From: Saprospiraceae bacterium
Lineage (GTDB): Bacteria > Bacteroidota > Bacteroidia > Chitinophagales > Saprospiraceae
DNA: 64,000 nt
Direction of reading: 5' to 3'
Assembly (NCBI GenBank): GCA_016714765.1
Contig: JADKCF010000011.1
Location: 53,672 to 117,671, forward strand
Positions 16,630 to 24,726 of the stretch are shown here, piece by piece. The translations under genes were made by a program, and so were the position numbers. The notes below the pieces were generated by a model. It was not told the origin of the DNA, made no database searches, and saw only the letters and a list, made by a program, of their open reading frames with translations. Position 1 is the stretch's first letter. Every line of letters starts with the position of its first letter.

Positions 16630-18265
16630 TTATCCCTTTTTTTCTATCTCCTTCAGACTTTCCATTCTGTTTCTGATCAGGAAGGCATCGATGGTTTCGA
16701 AATGCTCCAATACTCGTTTATCCTTAAATTCGAAAACTTTTTCTGCCAGACCTTGAAGGAAGTCTCTGTCGTGAGACACCAGGATTAATGTTCCATCAAA
16801 AGCCAGCAATGCATCTTTGAGTACATCTTTTGATTTCAGGTCCAGGTGATTGGTAGGTTCGTCTAGAATAAGCAAATTGACGGGTTCGAGGAGAAGTTTT
16901 ACCATTGCCAGTCGTGTACGTTCGCCACCTGAGAGCATTGCGACTTTTGTCTATGTCGTCCCCCGAAAACATAAAACATCCCAAAATAGTCTTTAGTTGG
17001 GTTCGTATATCACCTTCAGCTACCTCATCAACTGTCTGAAATACCGTCAGTCCCGGATCTAGCAGGGCGGCTTGATTTTGTGCAAAATATCCGACTTTAA
17101 CGTTGTGACCCAAATCGCATTTTCCTTCGAAATCTATCTCGCCCATGATCGCTTTTATCATGGTGGATTTACCCTCACCATTACGACCCACAAAAGCTAC
17201 TTTTTGTCCCCGTTCTATAGTCATCGATGCATCACTGAAAACAGTATGCTCTCCATATTTTTTGGACAGATGCTGTACTATCACCGGATAGTCTCCTGAT
17301 CTAGGTGCAGGCGGAAATTTTAGTTTCAGAGCTGAAGTGTCTATTTCGTCTATTTCTATGATTGTCATTTTCTCGAGCATTCGCTCCACAGAATTGACCT
17401 GATTGGCTTTTGAGTATGTACCACGAAAACGCTCTATGAATTCTTTGCTCTCTGCAATGGTTTTTTGCTGCTCTTTGAACGCTTTGATCTGGGCAGATCT
17501 TCTTTCTTCTCTGAGCTGTAGATAGTGTGTGTAATTGGCTTTATAATCATATATACGGCCCATCGTTACCTCTATCGTTCTGTTAGTGATATTGTCAATA
17601 AATGCCTTGTCGTGAGAAATGACCATAACAGCCTTTGCTTTATTGATCAGGAAGTTTTCCAGCCAAATGACCGACTCAATATCTATGTGATTGGTTGGCT
17701 CGTCTAGCAGGATGAGGTCTGGCTTTTTGAGTAATATTTTAGCCAATTCAATACGCATACGCCACCCGCCACTAAATTCGCTTGTCAGTCTGTTAAAGTC
17801 TTCTCTGTGGAACCCGAGACCCAGCAATGTTTTTTCTACCTCTGCATCGTAATTGATATCTTCCAGAGAATAAAATTTTTCACCAAGTTCTGATGATTCT
17901 TCGATGAGTTTCATATAGTCATCAGAGTCATAGTCTGTTCTAGTTTCCAGCTCACTATTGAGGAATGCCATCCTGTCGCGCATGTGGAAAATCTGTTCAA
18001 ACGCTTTAAGTGTCTCTTCGAATACCGTGCAATGATCTTCGGTCAGCAAATGCTGTGGCAGGTACGCTATGACAGCTTCTTTGGGAGCCCGCACATGACC
18101 TCTTGTCGGTTTCTGCACTCCCGCAATGATCTTCATCATAGTGGATTTTCCTGCCCCGTTTTTTCCCATCAGGGCTATCTTATCATTTTCATTGATGACA
18201 AAAGAAACATCACTGAATAATGTCTTCCCGCTGAATTCTACTGCCAGTCCATCTACTGAAATCAT
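16630..18265 (-). CDS. ABC-F ATPase (Uup/YdiF-like), apparent 2-nt deletion near 16942
   Basis: One ABC-F protein of about 545 residues. The first ATPase half has GKNGAGKST, FSGGWRMRIELA and LLDEPTNHIDIES; the second has GRNGEGKST, then LSGGERTRLAMV and LILDEPTNHLDLKS. The linker region of about 80 residues between them is typical of ribosome-acting ABC-F proteins, which modulate translation or rescue stalled ribosomes. The reading frame breaks near 16942 in an A-run: adding two A gives IDKKVAMLSGGE, and 1636 nt plus 2 is exactly 546 codons. A -7 box at 18288-18295 lies inside the longer frame that begins at 18337, so the ATG at 18265 is preferred. It is distinct from EttA at 45969. Confidence 0.87.
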
Positions 18266-18287
18266 ACAATTATTTTTTTTAAAGCCG

Positions 18288-18295
18288 CAAAAGTA
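18288..18295 (-). promoter_or_regulatory. -7 box of the ABC-F gene
   Basis: The minus strand reads TACTTTTG, 22 nt ahead of the ATG at 18265. Confidence 0.5.
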
Positions 18296-18401
18296 AAAAA
18301 ATATCCTATGACTTGGTATCTTATTGTAAAAGGTCAAAATAATAATTTATTTTGGACGTTTAGTATCTTACTATTACAACGAATGCTTAAAAATCTAAAT
18401 T

Positions 18402-18863
18402 ATGAAGTGGTTTTTTAAAATTTTTATTTTGATATTAATGATGAATTCCGAAACGTCAGCACAAGAAATCACAGTGTTTCCCGGTTTCTGGGGCCAGAAA
18501 TACTACGTCAACAGCGATAGGATTTCAGTAAACGATGTGGGTACTCTGATGAAAGAAGTACCGGTGGCTGATGCATACTGGAGAAGGTCTAAAACACAAA
18601 TGTCGGGTGCGTGGGTAGCAGTAGGTGCTCAATTCGGTTTTTTATTCTGGCAAATAAACAAATTAAAAAACGGAGAATCAGGCTCTACACAGTTGGTAGG
18701 TAATATTGCCTGTGGCGTCATAGGCATTGGGTTGTCTCTTGCATCAAATAATTCGCGGCAAAAAGCCATACTGTCTTACAATAAACTAATAAAGAAAAAA
18801 GGAGATCAATCTTATTATTTCGAGCCTGCGTCTACTGGTTTAGGTATCGGAATGAAATTTTGA
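18402..18863 (+). CDS. Exported protein of unknown function
   Basis: A 153-residue protein with a signal peptide (cleavage near residue 20, TSAQE). The mature part starts ITVFPGFWGQKYYVNSDRIS, has two weakly hydrophobic glycine-rich segments (about 70-85 and 97-117), and ends LGIGMKF, where the terminal Phe suits an outer-membrane strand. Similar short proteins in Bacteroidota accompany envelope functions, but I do not recognise the family. It diverges from the ABC-F gene and converges with the CPBP protease. Confidence 0.6.
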   Translation: MKWFFKIFILILMMNSETSAQEITVFPGFWGQKYYVNSDRISVNDVGTLMKEVPVADAYWRRSKTQMSGAWVAVGAQFGFLFWQINKLKNGESGSTQLVGNIACGVIGIGLSLASNNSRQKAILSYNKLIKKKGDQSYYFEPASTGLGIGMKF

Positions 18864-18899
18864 TTACCATTCCGATGTGGGTAGCCATTATGTAAACAA

Positions 18900-19592
18900 T
18901 TAGGTTTGGCGACGGCTTTCGATTACACTTATCCATCCGGATATAAGATCAATCAGAATATGGATGAGTATCACATAAAGCAACGAACCAGAATATAAGA
19001 ATATGAAGCCAAGCGTAATGGATAATATGATGATTTTTAATACGGCTGCCCAACCTTGATAAATATGGCTTATGGAAAAAGAAATGGCAGGAATGATGAC
19101 AGCCCAAAAATCGCTGTACTGAATGCCCGAAAATACATGTTTTAAATAAGTAATGAGAAACCCTCTGAAAATGATCTCTTCGCAAAGACCGGCTGCAAGT
19201 GCGAGAAAGATGTAGTGTTTAAATTCAGCAATATTAAGAGGTATAATAAAACTGATTTCACGGATTTTTTTTGCATATTTCTTTTTGTCAGACAAACCAT
19301 AAACAATATCGCCTAAATAAAAAAAGCAGGCTATTAGTATGAGATAAGAGATGTATATATCTTTGACAGGCCATGCAAAACCCAAGTCATGCCAAGGCCT
19401 GTCGCTAATATTCCACGAAGTCATCACCAATAGTGCTCCGATGATGAGCATGAGACCATTTGTATAAAACAGATGCTTTTTAGGTGGTAATGAATCCACC
19501 ATATCTTGATCCAGTTGTTCATTTTTCAAAGACATCACAGGTATAATGACGAGCAAAATTAATGCACATAAGTGATCGAACCAGTTGAACAC
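18900..19592 (-). CDS. CPBP-family intramembrane metalloprotease
   Basis: A 230-residue protein with about seven membrane helices. The CPBP (Abi/CAAX) motifs are present: EExxxR as E138, E139 and R143 (LCEEIIFRGF) and a conserved His at 176 (FSISHIYQG). These are glutamate proteases of the Rce1 type that cleave within the membrane; bacterial substrates are mostly unknown. The frame opens with a GTG at 19592. A TACCTTTG box ends 19 nt before it, which fits that start. An ATG at 19611 would enter this frame only if one A of the following A-run is an extra base, so the start remains uncertain. Confidence 0.85.
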   Translation of the reverse strand: MFNWFDHLCALILLVIIPVMSLKNEQLDQDMVDSLPPKKHLFYTNGLMLIIGALLVMTSWNISDRPWHDLGFAWPVKDIYISYLILIACFFYLGDIVYGLSDKKKYAKKIREISFIIPLNIAEFKHYIFLALAAGLCEEIIFRGFLITYLKHVFSGIQYSDFWAVIIPAISFSISHIYQGWAAVLKIIILSITLGFIFLYSGSLLYVILIHILIDLISGWISVIESRRQT

Positions 19593-19611
19593 AGTTTTTC
19601 TTGTTTGGCAT

Positions 19612-19619
19612 CAAAGGTA
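19612..19619 (-). promoter_or_regulatory. -7 box of the CPBP protease gene
   Basis: The minus strand reads TACCTTTG. Placed next to the ATG at 19611, it makes the GTG at 19592 the more reasonable start. Confidence 0.45.
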
Positions 19620-19658
19620 TTATATTTTGGTAAATAAAGTTGTCTTTACACTTTTCTG

Positions 19659-20228
19659 CTAGCCTGCCGGAAACATGTAAGCATGGCTTTGAAGATATTT
19701 TTCCAGCCGTTCTTTTTGTCTTACATGGTGCCTCATATGCATTTCTGCAAAATGCAGCCATTCTCTTGCACTTAAATAATGTAGCCCGGGATGTTTGGTT
19801 TTTCCTCTATAAAGCGATTGGAGTGTGAGTTCAGCCGCCTTTATGTGTTTTATTTCCAGCTCATTGAGAAGCAATATTACCAGCTCTTTGTTGGAGGGTT
19901 GTGTGGTGAGAGCATTTGAGGGAGGTCCTTCAATATCTATGTCCGGTAACGCATTGTGGATAAACATTTCTCTTGCAGACGGAGTCATACTTTTGTTTTG
20001 ATTCCTGTTGTTACACCGACAAATATTTGCCTGATCTATGAAAAAGGATGTGGACTCAATCAGATGCATATATAGTTGACCTAGTGACCATCCGCCATCA
20101 TCCGGTTTCACTATTATATGTTGGTCTGAATATTTGTCCAGCTCTGACATCCAAAAATGAATTGTAACATGGAAATCTGCCGGGCTAATTCGTAGGTCTA
20201 AGTTTTTGGAAATGGATTCATGATGCAT
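19659..20228 (-). CDS. DinB-family metal-binding protein
   Basis: A 189-residue protein of the DinB/YfiT four-helix group. GGWSLGQLYMHLIES (His55) and HFAEMHMRHHVRQ near the C-terminus supply the usual His triad for a divalent metal. The family contains thiol S-transferases and hydrolases; the substrate cannot be inferred. A frame extending to 20282 would start with TTG, so the ATG at 20228 is chosen. It lies 66 nt upstream of the CPBP gene on the same strand and is probably transcribed separately because the CPBP gene has its own -7 box. Confidence 0.82.
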   Translation of the reverse strand: MHHESISKNLDLRISPADFHVTIHFWMSELDKYSDQHIIVKPDDGGWSLGQLYMHLIESTSFFIDQANICRCNNRNQNKSMTPSAREMFIHNALPDIDIEGPPSNALTTQPSNKELVILLLNELEIKHIKAAELTLQSLYRGKTKHPGLHYLSAREWLHFAEMHMRHHVRQKERLEKYLQSHAYMFPAG

Positions 20229-20378
20229 ATCTTTTTTGTTGTCTTTGAAATATTGAAGCAATAAAAGTATAATTTTTTTCAAAAATTACTATTATTTAAA
20301 TTAAATCAAGCTCTTGGACTTAAATTCTTTAGAATGAATAAAAAACATACACAAAAAGTTAGTATTATGTTTTTTTAA

Positions 20379-20386
20379 TATATTTG
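20379..20386 (+). promoter_or_regulatory. -7 box of the TonB receptor gene
   Basis: TATATTTG, a full TAnnTTTG match, 39 nt before the ATG at 20426. Confidence 0.55.
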
Positions 20387-20425
20387 TAAAACAAAACAAT
20401 TTTTTCAATTAAAAAAAACAAATTT

Positions 20426-23143
20426 ATGAGACAGTTTTTAACATTTTTATTTTGTGCTATCACATTTTTTGTGGCAGAAGGACAACGGGCAACATTTAAA
20501 GGGGTTGTGCAGGATGACCAAGGTGTCGGAATCATAGGAGCCAATATCTCAGCATCACCCGGCAATGCAGGAACAATCACAGATGTGAATGGTAACTTTT
20601 CACTTTCTCTAGATCCAGGCACGTACACATTTACCGCCAGTTTTATAGGATTCACAACTCAAAAAGCAACTTTTACCTTACGTGGTGGGGAGGTCAAAAA
20701 CTGGGATGTTTTGCTGGCTGAAGATGCTGTCACCTTGCAGGATGTCGTGCTGGTAGGTACCCGCTCTGCTCCCAGATCATCTACCACGAGCCCACTACCT
20801 GTAGACGTGTTCTCTGCCAAAGACTTGATTTCAACAGGCCAGAACACCTTTGATAAAGCCCTGCAATACAGGGTACCTTCATTCAATACAGTCCAGACTC
20901 CGGTCAATGATGCATCCTCTCTTCTTGACCCTTATGAAATAAGAAATATGGGACCCAGCAGAACATTGGTACTGATCAATGGAAAAAGAAAAAATATGAG
21001 CTCACTGGTTTATATTCAGACGTCACCGGGACGTGGTGAGACGGGAGCTGATATCTCAGCCATACCTACTGATGCTATCAAGAGAGTCGAAATACTACGT
21101 GATGGTGCCTCAGCTCAATATGGTTCAGATGCTATAGCAGGAGTAATGAATATTATTCTTAAAGATAAGTATGAATATGGTTCTTTTACTTTAAATACCG
21201 GTGTCACACACAAAGGTGATGGTCAGGTATATGGTATCAGCCTCAATAATGGATCTAACCTCGGAGAGAAGGGATATATCAATTATACGGCAAATTTTTC
21301 GCAGATAGGTCTGGCCAACAGACCCGGCATACTCAATGCACAGGACGAAGCTGATTATTGGGGAGTTCCTTTGGAAACGACCAAAAAATTCCTGGACAAG
21401 TATCCTGATGGCAAGCACGTAAACGGTGCGCCTAAAACGACAGCCGCTAAGTTTTTGGTCAATGGTGGCCTGCCTGTATCTCAAAATAGTGAGATGTACT
21501 TCAATGCAGCTTATGTTTATAAAAGAGTCAACAGCTTTGCTAACCACAGAGCTCCATACTGGGTGACGACAGACTACGGACTGCTCACACCCAAGGGGCA
21601 GGACTACGAAGGATATACTCCTACCTTTGACGGAGATCTCAATGATTACAACGGAACTGTAGGTTTTAAAACCGATAAAAATGGATGGAAAACCGACATA
21701 AGTTTTACCACTGGTGGCAACAGCCAGATATACAATGTTGTCAATACATACAATCGTTCACTTGGAGCAAATTCTCCAATACAGTTCAGACCAGGAGGGT
21801 ATAAGTTTCAGCATAATGTAGGAAACATTGATATTTCCAAACCTCTTTCGAGTAAAGTGAGCCTTGGTTTTGGTTCAGAAGTCCGTATAGAGAATTTCGA
21901 AATCATAGCAGGGGATGAAGCGTCCTACATTCAGGGGCCACTGACAGATTTTGCTCCAGGGGCCAATTCATTTCCAGGCATAAGACCTGAAAACGCCGGC
22001 TTGTTTACCAGGTACAACTTGGGTGCGTATGCAGATTTAGGTGTAGATCTCACAAAGGACTTTCTGATCAATGGTACTGCCAGATTTGAAAATTATAGTG
22101 ATTTTGGTGATGCATTTGTTTGGAAGGTTTCATCCCGTTACAAAATGAATGATGATAAGGTCACATTGAGAGCTTCCGCATCCACAGGATTCAGGGCTCC
22201 TTCGCTGCACCAGATCAACCTACAAGCTACACAGGCATCATTTATAGATGGAACAATAAAAGATTCCGGAGTTTTCAGAAATGGTTCTTCACAGATCCAG
22301 CAGTTGGGTGTGCCTAAGCTGAAGGCAGAAGAGTCTTTTAACTTTACAGCAGGATTAGGCTTCAAGCCAATGTCTGATTTTAGCTTCACCATTGATTATT
22401 ACAATATCAGAGTGGACGACAGGATCGTTTTATCATCAGGTATCAAAGCTGGTGACCCAGTAAAGGCTGCTGCCCTCAATAAAATACTGGATGACAATAA
22501 AATTGCTCAGGTTCAGTTTTTTACGAATGGGGTTAACACCAGAACTTCTGGAATTGATGTGGTGGCCAATTATAAAGGATTAAAGCTTGGCGCCAACAGT
22601 TTGGGCATCAATATAGCAGGCAACTATACGATCTCCAATGAATTACTCAATGTCATAGAGCCTGCACTTATTGCTACAGCTGAGAAGTCAATCTTTGATG
22701 CTACGCAGTCTGCACTCATGCTCACATCAAGACCAAAATTTAAGGCAATACTTGGACTGGATTATACTGTAGGCAAGTTTGGTCTTAGCTTAAATAATAC
22801 AGTATTTGGACCTACCAAATTCAGACAATCAGATTTCAGCAGCATTACTGATCTGGAGACTCAGTTTCTGACCAAGGTTGTCACAGACCTGGGGATTTCA
22901 TATTCAGCATCTGAAAAAACAACTATAGCTCTAAATATAGGCAATCTGCTGAATGTACTACCAGAATACAAGATAGTAGGGCTTACACCAGCAGGAGAGG
23001 CGATAGTCAATAACCCTGCTAAACTGAAAACTGAAATATCAAACCTTACATTCAACGGAAGATATCCTGTCACCACTTATGACGGGTCTCACTTCAGTCA
23101 GTTGGGTACTTTATTGAATCTTGCAGTAAATGTAAAATTCTGA
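20426..23143 (+). CDS. TonB-dependent outer-membrane receptor
   Basis: A 905-residue receptor. After a signal peptide (cleavage near residue 20, AEGQ) comes a carboxypeptidase-regulatory-like domain (about 22-105: FKGVVQDDQGVGIIGANIS, then GFTTQKATF), a plug domain (about 115-275) with PSRTLVLINGKRKN and VEILRDGASAQYGSDAIAGV, and a 22-strand barrel ending in LAVNVKF with the terminal Phe used by the Bam complex. No SusD-like partner or sugar-utilisation genes adjoin it, so it is not an obvious glycan SusC. The substrate may be a metal complex, peptide or vitamin. A hairpin terminator follows. Confidence 0.93.
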   Translation: MRQFLTFLFCAITFFVAEGQRATFKGVVQDDQGVGIIGANISASPGNAGTITDVNGNFSLSLDPGTYTFTASFIGFTTQKATFTLRGGEVKNWDVLLAEDAVTLQDVVLVGTRSAPRSSTTSPLPVDVFSAKDLISTGQNTFDKALQYRVPSFNTVQTPVNDASSLLDPYEIRNMGPSRTLVLINGKRKNMSSLVYIQTSPGRGETGADISAIPTDAIKRVEILRDGASAQYGSDAIAGVMNIILKDKYEYGSFTLNTGVTHKGDGQVYGISLNNGSNLGEKGYINYTANFSQIGLANRPGILNAQDEADYWGVPLETTKKFLDKYPDGKHVNGAPKTTAAKFLVNGGLPVSQNSEMYFNAAYVYKRVNSFANHRAPYWVTTDYGLLTPKGQDYEGYTPTFDGDLNDYNGTVGFKTDKNGWKTDISFTTGGNSQIYNVVNTYNRSLGANSPIQFRPGGYKFQHNVGNIDISKPLSSKVSLGFGSEVRIENFEIIAGDEASYIQGPLTDFAPGANSFPGIRPENAGLFTRYNLGAYADLGVDLTKDFLINGTARFENYSDFGDAFVWKVSSRYKMNDDKVTLRASASTGFRAPSLHQINLQATQASFIDGTIKDSGVFRNGSSQIQQLGVPKLKAEESFNFTAGLGFKPMSDFSFTIDYYNIRVDDRIVLSSGIKAGDPVKAAALNKILDDNKIAQVQFFTNGVNTRTSGIDVVANYKGLKLGANSLGINIAGNYTISNELLNVIEPALIATAEKSIFDATQSALMLTSRPKFKAILGLDYTVGKFGLSLNNTVFGPTKFRQSDFSSITDLETQFLTKVVTDLGISYSASEKTTIALNIGNLLNVLPEYKIVGLTPAGEAIVNNPAKLKTEISNLTFNGRYPVTTYDGSHFSQLGTLLNLAVNVKF

Positions 23144-23169
23144 TGAGGGTGCTATTCTGTTAAATAATA

Positions 23170-23204
23170 AGCCCGGAACGATGATGTCGCTCCGGGCTTT
23201 TTAT
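23170..23204 (+). terminator. Intrinsic terminator of the receptor gene
   Basis: AGCCCGGA (23170-23177) pairs with TCCGGGCT (23191-23198), followed by a T-run. Confidence 0.85.
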
Positions 23205-23234
23205 TTCATACATTACAGTCACAAAGATAAACAC

Positions 23235-23242
23235 TATTTTTG
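23235..23242 (+). promoter_or_regulatory. -7 box of the GT4 gene
   Basis: TATTTTTG, a full TAnnTTTG match, 75 nt before the ATG at 23318 and 42 nt before the alternative GTG at 23285. Confidence 0.45.
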
Positions 23243-23317
23243 TGAGAGATTTTATGATCGAAGAATGTTAAATAAATTAGATAAGTGAGCCATCAGAGTA
23301 TAGAAACCCCAAAAAAT

Positions 23318-24436
23318 ATGGTGATAGCATTTGATGCCAAAAGACTATTCAATAATTTCACAGGATTGGGCAATTATAGCAGGACATTGGTTAAAAATTT
23401 GCAGCGTTATTATCCTGAGCATGAATTTCATCTTTATACGCCTGGACTAAAAGTAAATGAAGAAAACGAATACTTTACTGATAAAACCAAGTTCATTCTG
23501 CATACCCCGAAAAGGTACAATCCACTTTGGCGTACTGCCGGAGTCTCCGCAGAAATCAATGGGCTGAGCCCTGATATTTTTCACGGACTTAGCCACGAAC
23601 TACCATTTGGATTGAATAAAAACATCCTAAAGCTTGTAAGCTTTCATGATCTTATATATGAAAAATACCCTAAACAATTTGGATGGTGGGACCGTCACGC
23701 CTATCACTGGAAATACAGCAGCGCAGCAAAACGAGCAGATTGTATCATATCGATCAGCGAAAACACCAAAGCTGATATTGTCGAGCATTATGGCATAAGT
23801 GAAGATAAAATACAGGTTATTTATCAATCATGTAACCAGGCTTTTCAGGATGAAGATGGTGGAGCTTTCCGTATTTTGCCACAGTTGGCGGGTTTAACTG
23901 AGTACTACCTGTATGTTGGGTCCATTGTAGAACGAAAAGGTTTATTGCAAACGATCATTGCTTATAGTGGCTTACCTGAAACATATCGTAAGCCCTTTGT
24001 AGTCATAGGAAAGGGAGATAAAAGTTACACCACTAAAGTGACGGATATGATAAGATACTATGGACTGGAGGAATATTTTTATTTTGTAAACAGTATCTCC
24101 AATGCTGATTTATTAGATGTGTATGACAGAAGTTTTTGCCTTGTTTATCCATCAATTTATGAAGGCTTTGGTATACCAGTCATTGAATCGTTATTCAGAC
24201 AAAAACCCGTCATCACTTCAGATCTGTCTTCATTACCTGAGGCAGCTGGTCCGGGAGCCATCCTGGTCAATCCATATTCTCCTGAAGATATTACAGCAGC
24301 TATGTGCCATTTACATGATAAAAAACTGTATGATGAAATCAGCAGTAAAGGTGCAGCTTATGTGAGAAACAGATTTTCAGGAGCAAAAACTGCTGCTTCA
24401 CTCATGGAGTGTTATTCCAATTTAATAGAAAAATAA
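23318..24436 (+). CDS. GT4-family glycosyltransferase
   Basis: A 372-residue GT-B glycosyltransferase. The N-terminal domain opens MVIAFDAKRLFNNFTGLGNYSRTL, the glycine-rich acceptor loop of GT4 enzymes. The C-terminal domain has YVGSIVERKGL, and YPSIYEGFGIPVIESL (about 285-300) contains the EX7E motif that binds the nucleotide sugar. SLPEAAGPGAILVNP follows as usual. It probably adds mannose, glucose or a similar sugar to a surface polysaccharide. There is no linked polysaccharide cluster. A GTG at 23285 in the same frame adds 11 residues without recognisable sequence. Confidence 0.88.
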   Translation: MVIAFDAKRLFNNFTGLGNYSRTLVKNLQRYYPEHEFHLYTPGLKVNEENEYFTDKTKFILHTPKRYNPLWRTAGVSAEINGLSPDIFHGLSHELPFGLNKNILKLVSFHDLIYEKYPKQFGWWDRHAYHWKYSSAAKRADCIISISENTKADIVEHYGISEDKIQVIYQSCNQAFQDEDGGAFRILPQLAGLTEYYLYVGSIVERKGLLQTIIAYSGLPETYRKPFVVIGKGDKSYTTKVTDMIRYYGLEEYFYFVNSISNADLLDVYDRSFCLVYPSIYEGFGIPVIESLFRQKPVITSDLSSLPEAAGPGAILVNPYSPEDITAAMCHLHDKKLYDEISSKGAAYVRNRFSGAKTAASLMECYSNLIEK

Positions 24437-24656
24437 ACTGCCGTCATACCTTGCCGGTAAATTTATACCCAGTATTTTAATTCTATAAGCGCTTACACTC
24501 AATGTCTGTCATTACGAAAATCATCGTGGTGTTTGACTGCCTATTCGTCGCTTGTGAAATACACTCCAACGTACTACATTTTTATTATATTTATAAAATA
24601 CTGTAAAAATTTAAAATAAATATATCCAATATTTATATATATTAGAATATTATATT
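24437..24656. other. Intergenic stretch without a gene
   Basis: Between the GT4 gene and the adhesin promoter I see no open frame with a plausible start and no strong terminator hairpin. The last 100 nt are very AT-rich. Confidence 0.45.
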
Positions 24657-24664
24657 TATTTTTG
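24657..24664 (+). promoter_or_regulatory. -7 box of the giant adhesin gene
   Basis: TATTTTTG, a full TAnnTTTG match, 62 nt before the ATG at 24727. Confidence 0.5.
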
Positions 24665-24726
24665 CTTCCAAATTAGGTCTCTACAGATATTGTTTTAGTA
24701 ATATATCTAAACCAAAACTCAAAAAT

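Noticed and set aside
19519..19761. 80-residue minus-strand frame between the DinB and CPBP genes
   Set aside because: It overlaps both genes in another frame and its sequence has no recognisable features; it only hints at a possible extra A near the CPBP start.
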